Source of the DNA: Kalmusia sp. IMI 367209
Taxonomy: Eukaryota > Ascomycota > Dothideomycetes > Pleosporales > Didymosphaeriaceae
Assembly: GCA_027946365.1 (NCBI GenBank)
Contig: JAPEUQ010000004.1
Coordinates: 1,488,001 to 1,552,000, forward strand
Reading direction: 5' to 3'
DNA length: 64,000 nt
Under the pieces are notes generated by a model, which saw only the letters and a program-made list of their open reading frames with translations, was not told where the DNA came from and did not search any database. This document shows positions 23,548 to 34,547 of this stretch, piece by piece. Within the stretch, counting starts at the first letter, position 1, and every line of letters begins with the position of its first letter. A program made the position numbers and the translations under genes.

Positions 23548-24816
23548 ATGGCGAGAACCTCTGCAGCCACCGCTGCTGATAGAAGCGCAGCCCCAGGTGA
23601 GACGAAAGACAAGCACAAAATTAGTTTGAAACAAGATTTGCTAACAGCATTCAAAGAGTCTACGAATGACGCACAGACTCAGACCATAGATCATCCTAAA
23701 GATCAGCCACCTTTTCCGCGCATTGCGCCTATCGTTGACACAGTCAGCCCAGAGGTAGGCAAGTCTGCAGTCTCATATTACAAGCACACATCTTCCACCC
23801 CTTTCTATACGCGGACCGTATCAGCTCCCAAACAATCCTTTCAGCGTGCTCGTTTCGTTGAATCAGGAGCTTCTGGATGCTGTCACTGGCAGAAAGTACG
23901 TCACTTTGTCGAGCAACTCGATCTTCCAGGCATTTCGTATGATGAATTTGGAGTATGTATTGCGTCGTGTGCTCCCGCCTGGGTGCGTGGACGAGTCGCC
24001 CGTGTAGTGCAAATCAAGGTGGACGATTTAATGGAAGGCAAACCTGTCACGACGACCCTAGATGTGCAAGCAGAGCTCGAGCTTGAATGGAAGGAGAGGC
24101 AATACTTGAGACAGAAGGTATGGGACCACCTCTTCAAGATAGATAATCGCGATCCGTTCACCAAGCAAGAAAGAACCAAAATCATGCGCAAGCTCCGAGG
24201 ACTCGGAGTAAGTGTAGCTGAAGATGTCTGTGTCGTCGACAAGGTGGTGGCAGATGTAAGGAATGCGGGCAATGAGTCGGGCGCCTGCGACAGCGGTGTG
24301 CAGAAGACAGTTCCTGTTCTACAGCATGCGGAGAACAACTATGTAAAGGACAAGCAGACTGAGAAGGAGAAGACTCAGCAGTATTGGACCTTACAGCAGC
24401 ACCCACAGTACTTTCCCGGTCCGTACATGCCTTCCAATCACGCATATATCGGCTACACATTTGCCGTACCTACCCTAGCTCTAGCTCAGTACCAACACCC
24501 ATCATTTTATCAGCAACTCACACCTCCTCCTCTTCACCTCACGCAATTCAAGAAGCGCCTCTGCATTTATTATGCCAGAGGCTATTGTGCCTATGGCTAC
24601 TCGTGCAGCTTTCTACACCCATATCCGTTCATGGGAGCATCAGTTTACGCCACTGCTGCCCCAGAACGCCTAGACTCCTTTCAAGAGCCGCCTAAATCTT
24701 CGCAGCCTGGTCTCGAGGTTCCGAAGAAGAAATCGAAGAAGCTGTCGGGATGGGCAAAGCACGTGGCTGTTAGAAAGGCTCAGGAACAGGCTCGCGCACG
24801 ATGTCGTGCTGAGTAG
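23548..24816 (+). CDS. CCCH zinc-finger protein (putative RNA-binding)
   Basis: Single exon, 422 residues from the first in-frame ATG. One CCCH finger is present near the C-terminus: C339-x7-C347-x5-C353-x3-H357, inside KRLCIYYARGYC and SCSFLHP. CCCH fingers of this spacing usually bind single-stranded RNA. Upstream, about residues 115-240 form a compact conserved-looking region (HFVEQLDLPGISYDEFGVC, PAWVRGRVARVVQIKVDDL), and a charged helical stretch follows (ERQYLRQKVWDHLFKID). A Tyr/Pro/Gln-rich linker precedes the finger. The tail is Lys-rich (KKKSKKLSGWAKH) and may be a nuclear signal. The exact family is not recognised. Binding of RNA is inferred from the finger only. Confidence 0.8.
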   Translation: MARTSAATAADRSAAPGETKDKHKISLKQDLLTAFKESTNDAQTQTIDHPKDQPPFPRIAPIVDTVSPEVGKSAVSYYKHTSSTPFYTRTVSAPKQSFQRARFVESGASGCCHWQKVRHFVEQLDLPGISYDEFGVCIASCAPAWVRGRVARVVQIKVDDLMEGKPVTTTLDVQAELELEWKERQYLRQKVWDHLFKIDNRDPFTKQERTKIMRKLRGLGVSVAEDVCVVDKVVADVRNAGNESGACDSGVQKTVPVLQHAENNYVKDKQTEKEKTQQYWTLQQHPQYFPGPYMPSNHAYIGYTFAVPTLALAQYQHPSFYQQLTPPPLHLTQFKKRLCIYYARGYCAYGYSCSFLHPYPFMGASVYATAAPERLDSFQEPPKSSQPGLEVPKKKSKKLSGWAKHVAVRKAQEQARARCRAE

Positions 24817-25881
24817 ATGTTCGATTCGCCCATCAGAGAAGGTTTTCTGAAGTATGCAGGAGACCTGTGACTTTTTTCTATTTTGGAACGAGAGCGTAGG
24901 TGACGAAAAGATGTACTAGCGCGTCTGTTTGATGTTTTGGACGTGGCGCCTGTATGCCTTTCGACCGACGTATTCGTGTTGTTTTGATAGCATGGTTGGA
25001 TGTGATTAGAAGGCATTGTCTCAGTAGAATAACAACTCCTGTAAAGTATCATAAACTGGACATCTATTTGTGTGTCTCATAGCTCTTCCTCGCAGCTGTT
25101 GATATTGTAGCACTGCTCTTGTGCAGGATTGCATAGAACATGTGCTACCCAACTTATGGTAGATTCTTAAATATGTCACATCGCATAAAAGAATCAGTCT
25201 CGCAAAAAGCAAAGAAGCCGCAAATAGAAATCTGAGAACGGTAAAAAAGTGCCACAAAGTATGCCAGCTTTGCCCATCTGCAACTGAGTATGTGCGGATT
25301 ACAAACGCGTATCACAAGAGCAATTTTATCCAAGCGGTAATGAATGAGTCAGTAGAGCGGCAGAACCAGATTATGCACGCTGTAGTCCGGCGCTGATTAC
25401 GAAGATCTGGAAGACGTGGCGACCTGAATATACCATCTGGAAAGGGCTAGCGTGAGAACGCGCCTTCCTGGCGGATGAATTTTTGACGTTAGAGAAGGGA
25501 GAGTACAGGTTCGAAGATATTCAAGAGCGGAACAGGCAACAATATTGAGTCGACATTGTTAGGGACGGGCGACCACTTCCCATGGTCCATCTGATATGGC
25601 TGACTCACTGAGTCTCAACATTCCCACAATTATGTCTCAATACCACTCTCCTGTCTATTACTTTCGAAACATTTTTAGTCAATACTTCCCAATCTATATA
25701 AGTAATACTTACCAGCGCATGCAAATTTTCCGCATCTCGCAGCGATATTCAACTCACCACAGCTTGCTTAACAGAGCAGAGAGCGGCTAGACGCAGAAAG
25801 TATCAACACACAACAGCCTTACGCCAGCTACCAGCCAACACGATAACTATATTCGTTCTCGGCCGGACAATAAATCCAAAA
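24817..25881. other. Gene-free intergenic stretch
   Basis: About 1.07 kb between tandem plus-strand genes. No coherent frame or RNA gene seen. The end nearest 25882 carries the promoter of the next gene, with a purine-poor leader. Confidence 0.55.
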
Positions 25882-27072
25882 ATGACCTCGCTGCCCGTTC
25901 CCGCCTCTTTTGTTACATCGGCACCAGACTCCGTATTGGACTCTCATACCCCGCAATCACCGAACGTGGCCGATAACAGCAACGGAGAGAAGGATCTCGG
26001 GGAAAAAGAATATGATGCGATTTGGTCAGATTGTGAGTCAACAGAAGAAGCACGACGCGTTCTACGCAGCTACTAATGCTCTACACGTCTAGATCCGACA
26101 GCATCGATAGCCTGCGAGTCCTTCAAAGGGGCCCTAGACAACATCGGAAATGCAGTATTGGAAACAAGAGCCGAAGCCGAGCGGGAAATGTTTGACCTCA
26201 TCTTGGATGACGAGGCCGAAGACATTGCCGAGGCCCTTGTGCTCGCCAAAATCAAAGAAAAAAGCTACTGGGCGGAACACCTGCCGCCGATTATGAAGAG
26301 GAGCGTTGTGCGTTTTCATATGCTTGAGATGGAGCTTGAAAATTTAACCAAATCTCACGTCGGTAATGAACAAGACCAGATCATGACCAAGTACCTCAAG
26401 TGGCTTATGGAGCGCGGTGCAGAAGCCATGGTAGCAGGATGGGAGGTCCTCAAAGTAGCGCAGGTAAGACATTCGGTTTTCTTTCAGCATCCTAGAAACT
26501 TCTACGACAGACAGCTTGCTAATATTGTATCTTTTTAGAAAGCGGGATCAAGCGAGCAGATCGATTTGAGCGCAACTCTCGGTGCATCATCGACGTACAA
26601 TCCCATCCCAGCAACACAACGAGCCCTGATGGGCCTCAACGGCGCTCTTGAAAAAATCGAAGAGCAGTCCCAGAGTATCTTTGCCGCGGGATGTCGTGTC
26701 TACCAAGAACGTCTCGAAGCACGTGAGTCACCGGCTAGCGCAAAAAAGGCGTTAATACGCTATCAGCACCTGCACACTTTTCAAAACATTCCAAATAATC
26801 TCGAACACGTACGCAACTGTGCATATGACGTGGGCAGACTTTGGGCACCGGCAGAGGTATGGGTCAGGCGGCACTTTGACAGAGAGCTTGAGGAAGACAA
26901 GATGGGGAAAATCAAGAACATGTTGTATGAGGACGTGGACATGAGAGAGGAGGCTATAGTGAAGGCGGCAAAATGGGTTTTGAAGAATGCTGAGTGGCAC
27001 AGGGATATGAAAAACGTAATTCGAGGAGAGAGAAATCTGGTGTTGGGTTGTGGTATTGCTAGGAATCGATAG
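25882..27072 (+). CDS. Hypothetical helical protein (three exons)
   Basis: Exons 25882-26032, 26093-26463 and 26539-27072; introns of 60 nt (GTGAGT, branch TACTAAT) and 75 nt (GTAAGA...TTTAG), phase-consistent; 351 residues. The first 40 residues are Ser/Pro-rich and probably disordered. The rest is rich in Glu, Ala, Lys and Arg and predicted mostly alpha-helical (for example ETRAEAEREMFDLILDDEAED, RELEEDKMGKIKNMLYED). No transmembrane segment, signal peptide or catalytic motif. The family is not recognised. The splice coherence and long open exons make the gene itself secure even though the function is unknown. Confidence 0.8.
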
Positions 27073-27291
27073 CATCGCAAATTGTCCTTCTTGAATCGCA
27101 GTTGTATGTAGCCCTTCAATTTAAATGACTGGTACAGTCACAGCGTTGATTTTTTCTTAAAATAGACCGTAGTCTGTACGACTATTGCATTCGTATTCCT
27201 TGTGACAATTGACTGATAGCCCATTCCAGAGTCGAGTCATTTACCTTGACACTTATCCTATGCTGACAGATGTCCAACCAGAGCACCTACT

Positions 27292-27673
27292 TCAGCAGCC
27301 CCTCTTAGCCACTCTCTTGAATCCCTGCTTCTCAACCTGAGCCTGAGCCGCCGCGATCGTAGCATCCGCGTTGGGATCTACGAATCCGCAACCATTCTTT
27401 CCATTCTGGAACTGTGCTGCCTCGGCGCTGCAAACGCCTACACCCGAAGCATCCGCGCAGCAGGCAGAGCTGCAATCCGCATCGGCAACGCATCCTCCTG
27501 TAATGAATTGCGCGCCATTACCGGCGCCGACGTTCTTCGCGCCAGCGACGTTAGGCGTGATTTGCGCAAAGGAAAGAGTGGCGACTAGCATAACATATAC
27601 GTTAGAATCGAATGATGGAAGAGAAGGGCATGGATAACGTACGAGCCAGCAGGGTAGTGAGTGTGAAGCGCAT
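27292..27673 (-). CDS. Small secreted cysteine-rich protein, BAS2-like
   Basis: Two exons, 27673-27643 and 27584-27292, with a 58-nt intron (GTACGT...GCTAG) in phase 1; 107 residues. The start is a clear signal peptide, MRFTLTTLLALATLSFA, with likely cleavage before QITP. The mature part carries seven Cys: GGC, ADADC, SSACC, VGVC, NGC and the C-terminal RGC. The pattern GAQFITGGCVADADC...CC...GVC..NGKNGCGF matches my memory of the family around Magnaporthe BAS2 (biotrophy-associated secreted protein 2), which is widespread in ascomycetes. The protein probably acts outside the cell. An effector role is possible, but the family also occurs in saprotrophs. A TATATA box lies at 27711-27716 on the upstream side, unusually close to the ATG. 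Confidence 0.82.
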
Positions 27674-28680
27674 TTTAATATTGATAGCTGTGAAGTGATA
27701 AGAGGGAGGGTATATAGCTTGTAGTGTGATTAAAGAGCGTAGTAAGAATGAACGACACCGGGTCGGGTACTGCAGTCACAGACGCAAGAAGTGAATGTCG
27801 AGCTGGAAGAGCGAAGAAATGATGCCTTACTTCTCAGACATATCTTGCTTGCCTTATATGCGTCCACTTCGCCACACACAGTCTGCCCATTTCTGCCTCG
27901 CTATCCACACTGCACCCTTCATGTTGGAGCCTTACAGCAATTGTGTGATCGTCTCTCAGTTGCCATCGCAGCCGGCTCGGCCTGACAGCTCCAAGCCGGA
28001 ATCGGTAGCACAAGATGTTGCAGAGCGCTCCGCATGTCGTTATTCGGCGTTTCGATAGCGTGCCTGATATTCAGGCAGAATGTGCGCGTGTAATGCGGTG
28101 GGTTGCTCGGCCAATCGTGGGGTGAGGTGCGTGGCGCATGATCCATGCGATGATGTTGCGGTTTGGGTTTCACATCGCCGTGTCCCGAATCGCTCACTAC
28201 CCAATTTGGAAATGACCTTATTGATCTCCAAGTAAAGTGTTCTGATGCGGTAAGCGACTGAAATTCACCTAGAAAGAAGTACCGGGACTGGAGACCTCTG
28301 GGTTACGATGTGCTTACGAAATTGGGACAAAGGTTTGGAGATGCATCGTGAGTTGAGTCGCACTAGGATATATAATACAAGGGTCGAAAAATTCTTAAAC
28401 TTCTGTGTCCTTACTGTGAAGCTTTGCGAGTAGTATTGATCGTTGAGAATTCCTCCAATGCCCACGAGAAAGACTGCATCACAGCTACTCAAGATATAGC
28501 GTAGCTCGGCACATTAAGAGCACCTAAATTCTACCTCTGTCTCTAACAGAAAAAGCAAGATTGCTTTCTATTAATTTTTTCCAATAACAAAACTTTCGAT
28601 ACAGGTTCATTCATGATCTATTGAACTTTTCTTAGGGGTCGTCCCCCCATTACGGCAGTCCTTTTGAGCAATGATATATC
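27674..28680. other. Gene-free stretch upstream of the BAS2-like gene
   Basis: About 1 kb with no supported gene. The part up to about 28000 should be the promoter of the secreted-protein gene, with TATATA at 27711-27716. The part before 28680 is the 3' flank of the aldolase. Open frames at 27795-28058 and 27919-28197 are mutual shadows. Confidence 0.5.
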
Positions 28681-29653
28681 CTATGCTTTCCCACTACTTC
28701 CGCAGATATCCATCCATCTTTCCGTCTCCTCTTGCAACACCTTCATTCCCTCATCAATCAACTTCACAAGCGGCATACCACTCGCATTTTTCCTCAAGAA
28801 GTCGTTCCACACCTCCAACAACAGCTTGTTCACGTTTAGCTTGATTGCACCGTTCTCGATGCACTGCCTCATGATTTCAGGTGGAAAGTCATTGGTGCCA
28901 TGTAATGCGATGAGTACGCGGTTATTAATCTGCTTGTTGATGGCGGTGAGGCGGTCGAAGTGCAATTGACCGGGCGCGGGCCCGCTGGGGCCGTAGTCGC
29001 CGTGTATATTACCGATTGAGGGAGCAAGAATGTCGATACCGGCGGCGATGAAATTGTCCACGTCTTCGGGAGATGTGAAGAGCGCTGTGTTTACATCAGC
29101 TTACAGTGGGTCGTGGGGCGTGGTAGCAGAGTATCTACCTTCGAGACCTTCTGTATCCGCGATGCCATCTTCGCCACCTTCTATCCTTCCGCTCTCGGCT
29201 TCTACTGCAACACCTTTATCATGGCACTCTTTTGCTAGAATTTTCGTCTTTTCTAAGTTCTCTTTCTCATCGTAATGCGACATATCCACCATCACCGAAT
29301 CTACGGGTAAGGTTGCGATGATCTCGCGGATATGCTCGACATTTTGCGCGTGGTCGATGTGTAGCGATAGCGGAACACTAGCTGATCTGACTGCGGCGGC
29401 AGCGGCATGCGCGAGTGTGGGAAGCTGTTTAAGAGTAGAAGGGAAGAGCTGAATGATCAGCGGTGAACGTTTTGCTTCGGCGGCGCGGACGAGCGCTGTG
29501 AGCTGTTCGACATTGTACCTGTTCCGCGTAAGTGGGACGTTCTTTTAATCATCATTGTACGATTGCGTACGCAATTGCTGCCAGAACGCCACATTTCCCA
29601 GCCGCCGCAGCGTTTAGTATCTCCAAGGTGCGATTTCCGCCTGTTTGAGCCAT
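28681..29653 (-). CDS. Class II ketose-bisphosphate aldolase (fructose/tagatose-bisphosphate type)
   Basis: Three exons, 29653-29571, 29518-29139 and 29084-28681; introns of 52 and 53 nt in phases 2 and 1; 288 residues, the usual class II length. Zinc ligands and catalytic segments are visible: HIDHAQN in the first half (HxDH; about residues 78-84), VAVEAESGRIEG with the structural Glu, PSIGNIHGDYG (second zinc His) and LIALHGTNDFP (third zinc His). KLNVNKLL near the end matches the phosphate-binding region. Class II aldolases split ketose 1,6-bisphosphates into dihydroxyacetone phosphate and an aldehyde phosphate in the cytosol. The sequence looks closer to the KbaY/GatY-like accessory aldolases than to the housekeeping glycolytic enzyme. 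It lies beside a Zn2Cys6 regulator, an SDR and a permease, suggesting a dedicated sugar or polyol route. Substrate is inferred, not shown. Confidence 0.88.
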
Positions 29654-30353
29654 GATTTAGACTACGTAACACCTTGTAAGACGGTACAATTGGTCGTTCA
29701 CGTTGGTGGTTCGGAATGCAATGATACGAAAGCTGCGACAGATTTCAGAGTCGGAAAGCCCATCGGAACAGCTGTACGATAGCAGTTGAATAGTTCCGAG
29801 GCGGGCTTCTCACCGAAACCCCATTTGTCGACTTGCAATCACGAGACGAGACCAGATCAGATCTAAGAGATGATTCGTGTCGAAGCACGCGACAAGCATC
29901 GTTCAATATTGTGTGAGCAAATCTGGTACTAGGAGGACGGATCCTCGTCTCGAGGCGTGGACAGCAGGCGAGCGCCCACGTCATCGGCTTCCCAGCAGCT
30001 AGCATTTCCCCGCAAAATATCAACCGAACCCGCTGCTTTGGCCGACTTAGTCAGTCCTTTCGAGTTACGAAGGTTTCACATAATAAAATGACTCGTGCAT
30101 GTGGAGTGCGGGCGTTTGAGGGTGCTAGGCTCGCAACGTGGCACAAACGTGGGAACCATCCTCAGTCCATGGACTTGGAATGGGACAACGCCTCGCTATC
30201 GCTTAGCAGTGAGCTTAGCCTCTGGCGACTGTTCAGGACATACGAGCTTCATTGCACCACAGATACGGAACGAACGGTAAGGTTTAGCGCGCCAAACTGG
30301 TAGTGCAGCCTTCAAGCGAGTAGACAGTGCATGATTAAAGAATTGTATTGAGT
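29654..30353. other. Intergenic between aldolase and regulator
   Basis: About 700 bp on the promoter side of the aldolase gene (-) and the 3' side of the Zn2Cys6 gene (-). No coding frame that I accept. The AT-rich end near 30350 is probably the regulator's 3' UTR. Confidence 0.5.
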
Positions 30354-32322
30354 TCATGATTCAGCTCTCCAATAAATTGCAAGATCATCGATTAATGTTT
30401 TGGGAGGAAATTTGGTTATGTCCAGCGTCTTTTCCAAAAGTTGCACTATAGCGTTCTGCTTGACGGGAGTCTGGACGCAAAGTCCGGCTACAACTCGTTA
30501 GCACAATCACTGACATGTTTGTAGTTTCTAGCGAGATGAGAGCCGTATTGCTGGATAAATAACCCACCTGCATATAGGGCTTGATAATTTACAAAAGCAC
30601 TTGGCAGATCGTTGCCTTGGTGCATCAAGGCAATGCCGCATATCGTTTCAACACTCTCGTCCAGGAGTCGTTGGCGTTGCCGGAAGGCGTTCATTCCGCC
30701 GGCTGATGGTTGGTTGATGAGAACAATTATACGGGCGAAGTGAAACATTTGGATGGCTGCTGCATAAGATGGCGGGTGGATCCAGATGGGGGTAAACAGT
30801 CCTGATTGGGGCATTGGATGTGCGTATAGTGGCTTGAAAGAAGGTGGCAGTATCCTATACCAATCGTCAAGAGCTTGAAGCAGCTTGTCGCCTTGCTCGA
30901 TCCGGATATTCATTTCGTACTGCTTCTCATTCGCTGCGAAGTCGACGCATCTGGCACAGATGTAGATGATCCGAGTTGCTAACTCGTCTGGGGTAAGATC
31001 GACCAATCTCTTGGTCGGTCTCCAGATGGTAAGGACGCGCCGACATTCTCGGAAGGCGACCCATATATCTTGACGCAGCCACATCCACCAGGCAGCTTTT
31101 CGTAATCCGTCTTTGGTTTCGCCATTATTGTCCTGTGATCTTTGGATCCAGAATATACCTCGAAGGTGCCGCTCCCATCCCCCGTCACTGTATCTGCCAG
31201 ACGCATCAAACATCTCGTATGTGCTAATTAGTATTGCTGTCGCTATGATTTCTGTCGATTTGGTATACGAAGGGTACAAAAGGTTTTGCGAGAGGTATTG
31301 CAATGTCTCATAATAACACTGCGTCGCAACTTCAAGAAATGGATTGCTTAAGCCATTTGAGTCCTGTACGCTGGAGTGTGATGCCGGGGTTTGAGCGTGG
31401 AAGCTTTGTTGTGAGGTTTGATGATCTGACAGTAGTGCCATATGGCGAGCCGCGACTGCAAGTAGGGACTTCAATAAACCGACGTTGTGTACCGCCAGCT
31501 TTGGGACGAGATTCGAGAAATGTCTTAAAGGGTCGAATAAATCCAAGATTGGACCGAGAACGTTTATGTAGTGGTGAAAAAATCCGAGTTCATCATCGGT
31601 TAGCGAAATGATGTCCAGAGACTTCCATGGCTCAGCAGGAATGGAGGCATCCGGGAGTCCAGTTGGGCCTGTAGATTGGAGCTGAGGGTCGATATCGTCT
31701 GTGTGTGCATCCGGAACTGGGCTTTGTCGCCTCGATAGACTGAGCTGATTGAAGCCTAAGTTGTGTTTTTGGATGTTGTTGATGGCATCCTCAGCAAGCA
31801 AGTCGTACCATTCGAAAGGTGCTGAATTGGGAGAAGGCAATGAAGTTGACAGTGCTACAGGCGACAAGTCAAAGCGCAATTCAGGTGATTCTCCAAAGGG
31901 CCCAGCGTCCGCCTCCCCAATTGATCTCCGTATGCTGGGTGACTTGATGAGAACAGAAGCTGTGGTTTGGGTAGGTGAGGTGGTTGCCTCTTGAGCCCCT
32001 GTAGCCATGCGCGCGGCATCCTCTGTGGAGTATGCATAGGTGCATTCTCTCTCGCTCTTGAGGCACTGCCCACACCGAGGCTTTTGCTCGTCACACTTTA
32101 CTCGTCTCTTGCGACATGTTAGACTAGCCTACGTTAGCCCTTACAGGTTTTCAGCGGCCTCAACTTCGAGCTGAACAACTCTCGGAGTCCATGGCCAGCA
32201 AGCGAGCCGTCAGACGGCAGACCTAATGCATGCTGCTATGGTTGTGGAGCTTACCAGCCAGTCGTGGTGCGAAGGCCGCGCGCGCGTGAAGGACGAGGCT
32301 TCCGAGGCTTTTGGGCAGGCAT
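30354..32322 (-). CDS. Zn2Cys6 fungal-specific transcription factor
   Basis: Three exons, 32322-32255, 32123-30568 and 30487-30354; introns of 131 and 80 nt in phases 2 and 1; 585 residues. The short first exon encodes a basic leader. The binuclear cluster spans the first intron: C23-x2-C26-x6-C33-x6-C40-x2-C43-x6-C50, with RKRRVKC and CGQC visible. After a Ser/Thr/Pro-rich linker, the region from about residue 190 carries the fungal-specific regulatory domain (LTDDELGFFHHYINVLGPIL, LLKSLLAVAARHMAL, WWMWLRQDIWVAF). The last exon restores the family-typical end (TPVKQNAI, PPKTLIDDL). It lies between the aldolase and the SDR, both on the same strand, and is the likely pathway regulator of this cluster. 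Target genes are inferred from position only. Confidence 0.9.
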
Positions 32323-32945
32323 CGCTGCGCATCTCGCATTCTGGGGATGCCTTCGCGTCGAGGATGCGGGATGTGCTCGGTTCGAGGGGAGAAGACGGAG
32401 CTGGAGCGCATGGGGTCATCGCTGGGTGCCCAGCATGGCACCGGTCCGATTGGACTTTTCTCCACGCGCTAGAGCCTCCCTCGATGGCGAAAAATCTGCC
32501 CAACCTGGTTCCTGCAGCGGCGCGGCTCGGACTGCAGCGCGGTGCTGCGGGCATCTCCATGCCGCATCTTCTTAGCCGATGTAAGATGAGACGAGAACCA
32601 ATTCGTGATGACGACGAAGACGCGACTGCCTCATGTATGCGCCATCTCATTGGCTGCGAGACGCGTTGGTGACTAAGCCTGCCTGCCAGCATCATTGTTA
32701 GTGGTCAGTCTCTCATCCTTACTCCTCATTTACCACCACCACGCAAACATCAAGAACTCTCTCGGAAGACGTAAAGGAAATTGGTATTCGTTCTATGTTT
32801 ACGGTGCCACTCAAAGATACCATAAACTCCACCCATGCAGTGAGAAGCGGGAAATGCAACCCTCATGAAATCGCCCGGGCCGTCAAAAGCACTGTCGGCG
32901 ATAGCCTATGCTTTGCTGTACACGGCAACAGATGCATCTAACATT
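32323..32945. other. Promoter region of the Zn2Cys6 gene
   Basis: About 620 bp. The minus strand is open in two other frames through 32695, but these are shadows over GC-rich leader DNA. No separate gene is supported. Confidence 0.5.
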
Positions 32946-33845
32946 CTACCAAGCGCCAACGATGCCAGCAATAGGAATATCAATACCGGTCGTGTAAGTC
33001 GCGCCCTCTGACAGCAAATACACGTAGGCGCCACCGAGTTCCCTGGGATCTGCTAACCTAGGCATACCACCGTAGTAAAGCATCTTGAGGTTCCAATCCG
33101 CTGCCTTCTCAACGTAGTAAGTCATCTGCGTCCTCACGAATCCGGGAGAAATTGAATTGACTCGAATTCCGTGCTTCGCCCACTCCATGGCCAGCGTGTG
33201 GGCCATGTTGCGCACTGCGGCCTTAGTCCCACCATAGGGTGCTGAGGGAGCTGCGCGGTTCGGTCGGTACGATGTCATAGAGGCAGTGAAGACGATGGAT
33301 CCCTTGATACCGAGTTCGATGAACTTGTTTGCAGCCGCCTTCGCGCAGAAGTATGCGCCGAAGACGTTGAGGTTGAAGAGCTGCTCGAGCTGTGGGCGGT
33401 CGAAGTTTAGCGCCGGCTGGTGCTTGGTCATACCAGCGTTGGCAATCATGCCATCAATCCGGCCCGATTGTGCGACAACCTGGTCTACGGCCTTGTTCAC
33501 GCTCTCTTCCGACGTGACGTCGCAGTGGACATAGTGAACCCGCTTCGGGTTCGCTTGCTGGAGCGCTTGAAACTCCTCACCAGGCTCGAACAGGTCGAAT
33601 GAGTAGATTTCCTTCGCATCGTTGGCAAGGCATACGGTCGCAAGTCCAAGACCAATGCCACGGTTCGCGCCTGTGATGACAATGACCTTGTTGCGGAGGG
33701 TGATCTTCCAGTCGTGGTCGGGACCCGGCTCGGTCGACAGGTACTCTGGGGCAGGTATAGACTGTGCGACTTGTTGTCCGCTGCTTCCTGAGGTAGGAGG
33801 AGCCGTCGCGGGAGCTTGTTGCGGCGTGGTAGCTGAGGGAGACAT
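32946..33845 (-). CDS. Short-chain dehydrogenase/reductase (sorbose reductase/mannitol dehydrogenase-like)
   Basis: Single exon, 299 residues from the first ATG. The open frame continues upstream only to a TTG. The first 40 residues are Pro/Ala/Gln-rich. Classical SDR features follow in order: TGANRGIG at 58-65 (cofactor loop), CDVTSEE, NAG at 136-138, the catalytic Ser in SMTSYRPN (about 189), and Y204-x3-K208 in PYGGTK. The C-terminal PGFVRTQM and GGAYVYLLSEGATYTTG complete the fold. The arginine after TGAN and the overall pattern fit NADP-dependent polyol/ketose reductases such as fungal L-sorbose reductase (SOU-type). Such an enzyme would interconvert a ketose and a sugar alcohol. It faces the MFS permease across a shared promoter and lies next to the aldolase and regulator. 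Confidence 0.9.
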   Translation of the reverse strand: MSPSATTPQQAPATAPPTSGSSGQQVAQSIPAPEYLSTEPGPDHDWKITLRNKVIVITGANRGIGLGLATVCLANDAKEIYSFDLFEPGEEFQALQQANPKRVHYVHCDVTSEESVNKAVDQVVAQSGRIDGMIANAGMTKHQPALNFDRPQLEQLFNLNVFGAYFCAKAAANKFIELGIKGSIVFTASMTSYRPNRAAPSAPYGGTKAAVRNMAHTLAMEWAKHGIRVNSISPGFVRTQMTYYVEKAADWNLKMLYYGGMPRLADPRELGGAYVYLLSEGATYTTGIDIPIAGIVGAW

Positions 33846-34547
33846 TGTGAATGATATGAAGTTCTGTCCGAAAAAGCTGGTCAAGAAAGGGTATCAGGTA
33901 AGACAACGTAGAAATTGGAATGAACAAAGCTTCAGGTCTGGGCGCAGGCTCCTTTAATACACCATTGAGCTAATTGAAGAACCAATGGAGGCAAAAACTT
34001 ATGCCGGTGAGAAGCCCCGTGGGCCATTTGCAAACAAATCATACTCAGACTCTCCTACGGGACGAGCATGTAGCACTCCACAGCAAATAGTGTTCGAACC
34101 GAGGCAATGCCACGAGACGACCCTTTTTCTATCCCTTGTGAACGATTGAATCGTGGAAATACTCGCTAAAAGGCATACCCTCGTGTCGAGGCATGCTCGG
34201 CTGAGTTACCATTGGCGTTCTCCACCGCCTGGCCCCGGACTGTCGAAACCCCGTTCCCACCCAATCATGCTGGTAACCTTGCAGCGCTAACCCGCAAGCT
34301 TAGACTCTGATCGTAAGTTCGGGTGGTGCGAGCATTAGCCAGGTGCGGAGAGGGCCTGTGCTCGGTACAATCCGGGGCAGTCAGCTGTCTCTGCCAGGCT
34401 CTGCGCTGACGACAATTTATTGTGTATAAAGATTCATCAACCCCTTATGGGAGGAGTCAACCACACTTTCGGGTTCAGGCATCTCTTCCCGCCTATCTCA
34501 TTCTCTAGCCGTTGGTGCTCTCCAGTCCCTTATCGATCCAAACGAAG
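33846..34547. promoter_or_regulatory. Shared divergent promoter of SDR and MFS permease with CreA-like sites
   Basis: A 702-bp divergent promoter. SYGGRG-type sites that could bind the carbon-catabolite repressor CreA lie at 34220-34225 (minus strand), 34233-34238 (minus), 34345-34350 and 34372-34377. A TATAAA lies at 34425-34430, 118 bp before the permease ATG. CCAAT-type pentamers lie near 34210 and 34261. These short sites also occur by chance, so regulation by carbon source is a hypothesis. Confidence 0.45.

Noticed and set aside
32210..32695. Long minus-strand frames overlapping the first exon of the Zn2Cys6 gene
   Set aside because: Only the third frame, starting at 32322, splices in phase into the zinc cluster. 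The longer frames are shadows in GC-rich sequence.
34090..34105. tRNA B-box-like TTCGAAC on the minus strand
   Set aside because: No A box, acceptor stem or anticodon arm around it. It lies in a protein-gene promoter. No tRNA was found elsewhere by eye.
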